Shown here: positions 6,278 through 6,298 of the stretch, piece by piece
How the letters are laid out: the number at the start of each line of letters is the position of its first letter
Numbering within the stretch: the stretch's first letter is position 1
Assembly (NCBI GenBank): GCA_007130555.1
Contig: SLSH01000158.1
Span: 1-6,298, forward strand
Reading direction: 5' to 3'
Length of the DNA: 6,298 bases
DNA from: Bacteroidales bacterium
Lineage (GTDB): Bacteria; Bacteroidota; Bacteroidia; Bacteroidales; ML635J-15
Position numbers and translations under genes: made by a program
Notes under the pieces: model-generated
Database searches by the model: none
What the model was told of the DNA's origin: nothing
What the model saw: only the letters and a program-made list of their open reading frames with translations

Positions 6278-6298
6278 GCAAACTTGTATTTAGAGCAT

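Noticed and set aside
6155..6297. - strand open frames through the same repeat
   Set aside because: Three overlapping open frames in a palindromic segment with no protein-like pattern; no promoter or conserved motif.
6158..6298. + strand open frame from ATG at 6158 to the window edge (47 codons, MTKLFLFGIF start)
   Set aside because: It sits behind a TAnnTTTG box, but it runs through the REP-like palindrome and CG-dense repeat, gives an Arg/Trp-rich peptide resembling no family I know, and the other strand is equally open there. It looks like a spurious frame through a repeat, though a gene continuing beyond the edge cannot be excluded.

Overview
The window looks like a low-GC Bacteroidota chromosome segment, probably Bacteroidales-like. 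The evidence is AT-rich third codon positions, no clear Shine-Dalgarno sequences before the genes, several perfect TAnnTTTG -7 promoter boxes, and typical Bacteroidota gene types: a signal peptide ending in AQ on a glucosaminidase-LysM protein, a PadR/PspC pair, and an OmpH protein with the GNTxxSTILYA...DITxEVIDxLN tail. Placement below phylum is inference.

Layout: (1) 1-83, the last 26 codons of an unidentified + strand gene. (2) 95-901, phosphatidylserine decarboxylase, apparently started by TTG 11 bp after that gene. (3) 911-1852 on the - strand, a secreted peptidoglycan hydrolase with two LysM-type repeats, convergent with psd across a 9-bp gap. (4) 1853-2135, a 283-bp divergent intergenic region with two + strand consensus promoters (each TTG-N21-TAnnTTTG), an inverted repeat over the -33 box of the proximal one, and an (AT)6 run in its spacer. 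(5) 2136-4075, a padR-pspC operon with a 2-bp gap. (6) 4140-6044 on the - strand, an ompH-like gene followed 9 bp later by a family 2 glycosyltransferase, convergent with pspC. (7) 6045-6298, no credible gene; it holds the ompH promoter box, a small dyad with a + strand promoter-like box, and a GC-richer, REP-like imperfect palindrome.

The unifying theme is the cell envelope: phosphatidylethanolamine synthesis, peptidoglycan turnover, a membrane-stress-type PadR/PspC module, an anchored periplasmic OmpH/Skp-like protein and a glycosyltransferase. There is no CRISPR array, no tRNA or rRNA, and no complete mobile element. The points most worth checking are the N-terminal helical domain of the PspC protein as a possible partner of PadR, the architecture of the padR promoter, and the REP-like palindrome at the right edge. 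I see no clearly new multi-gene system.
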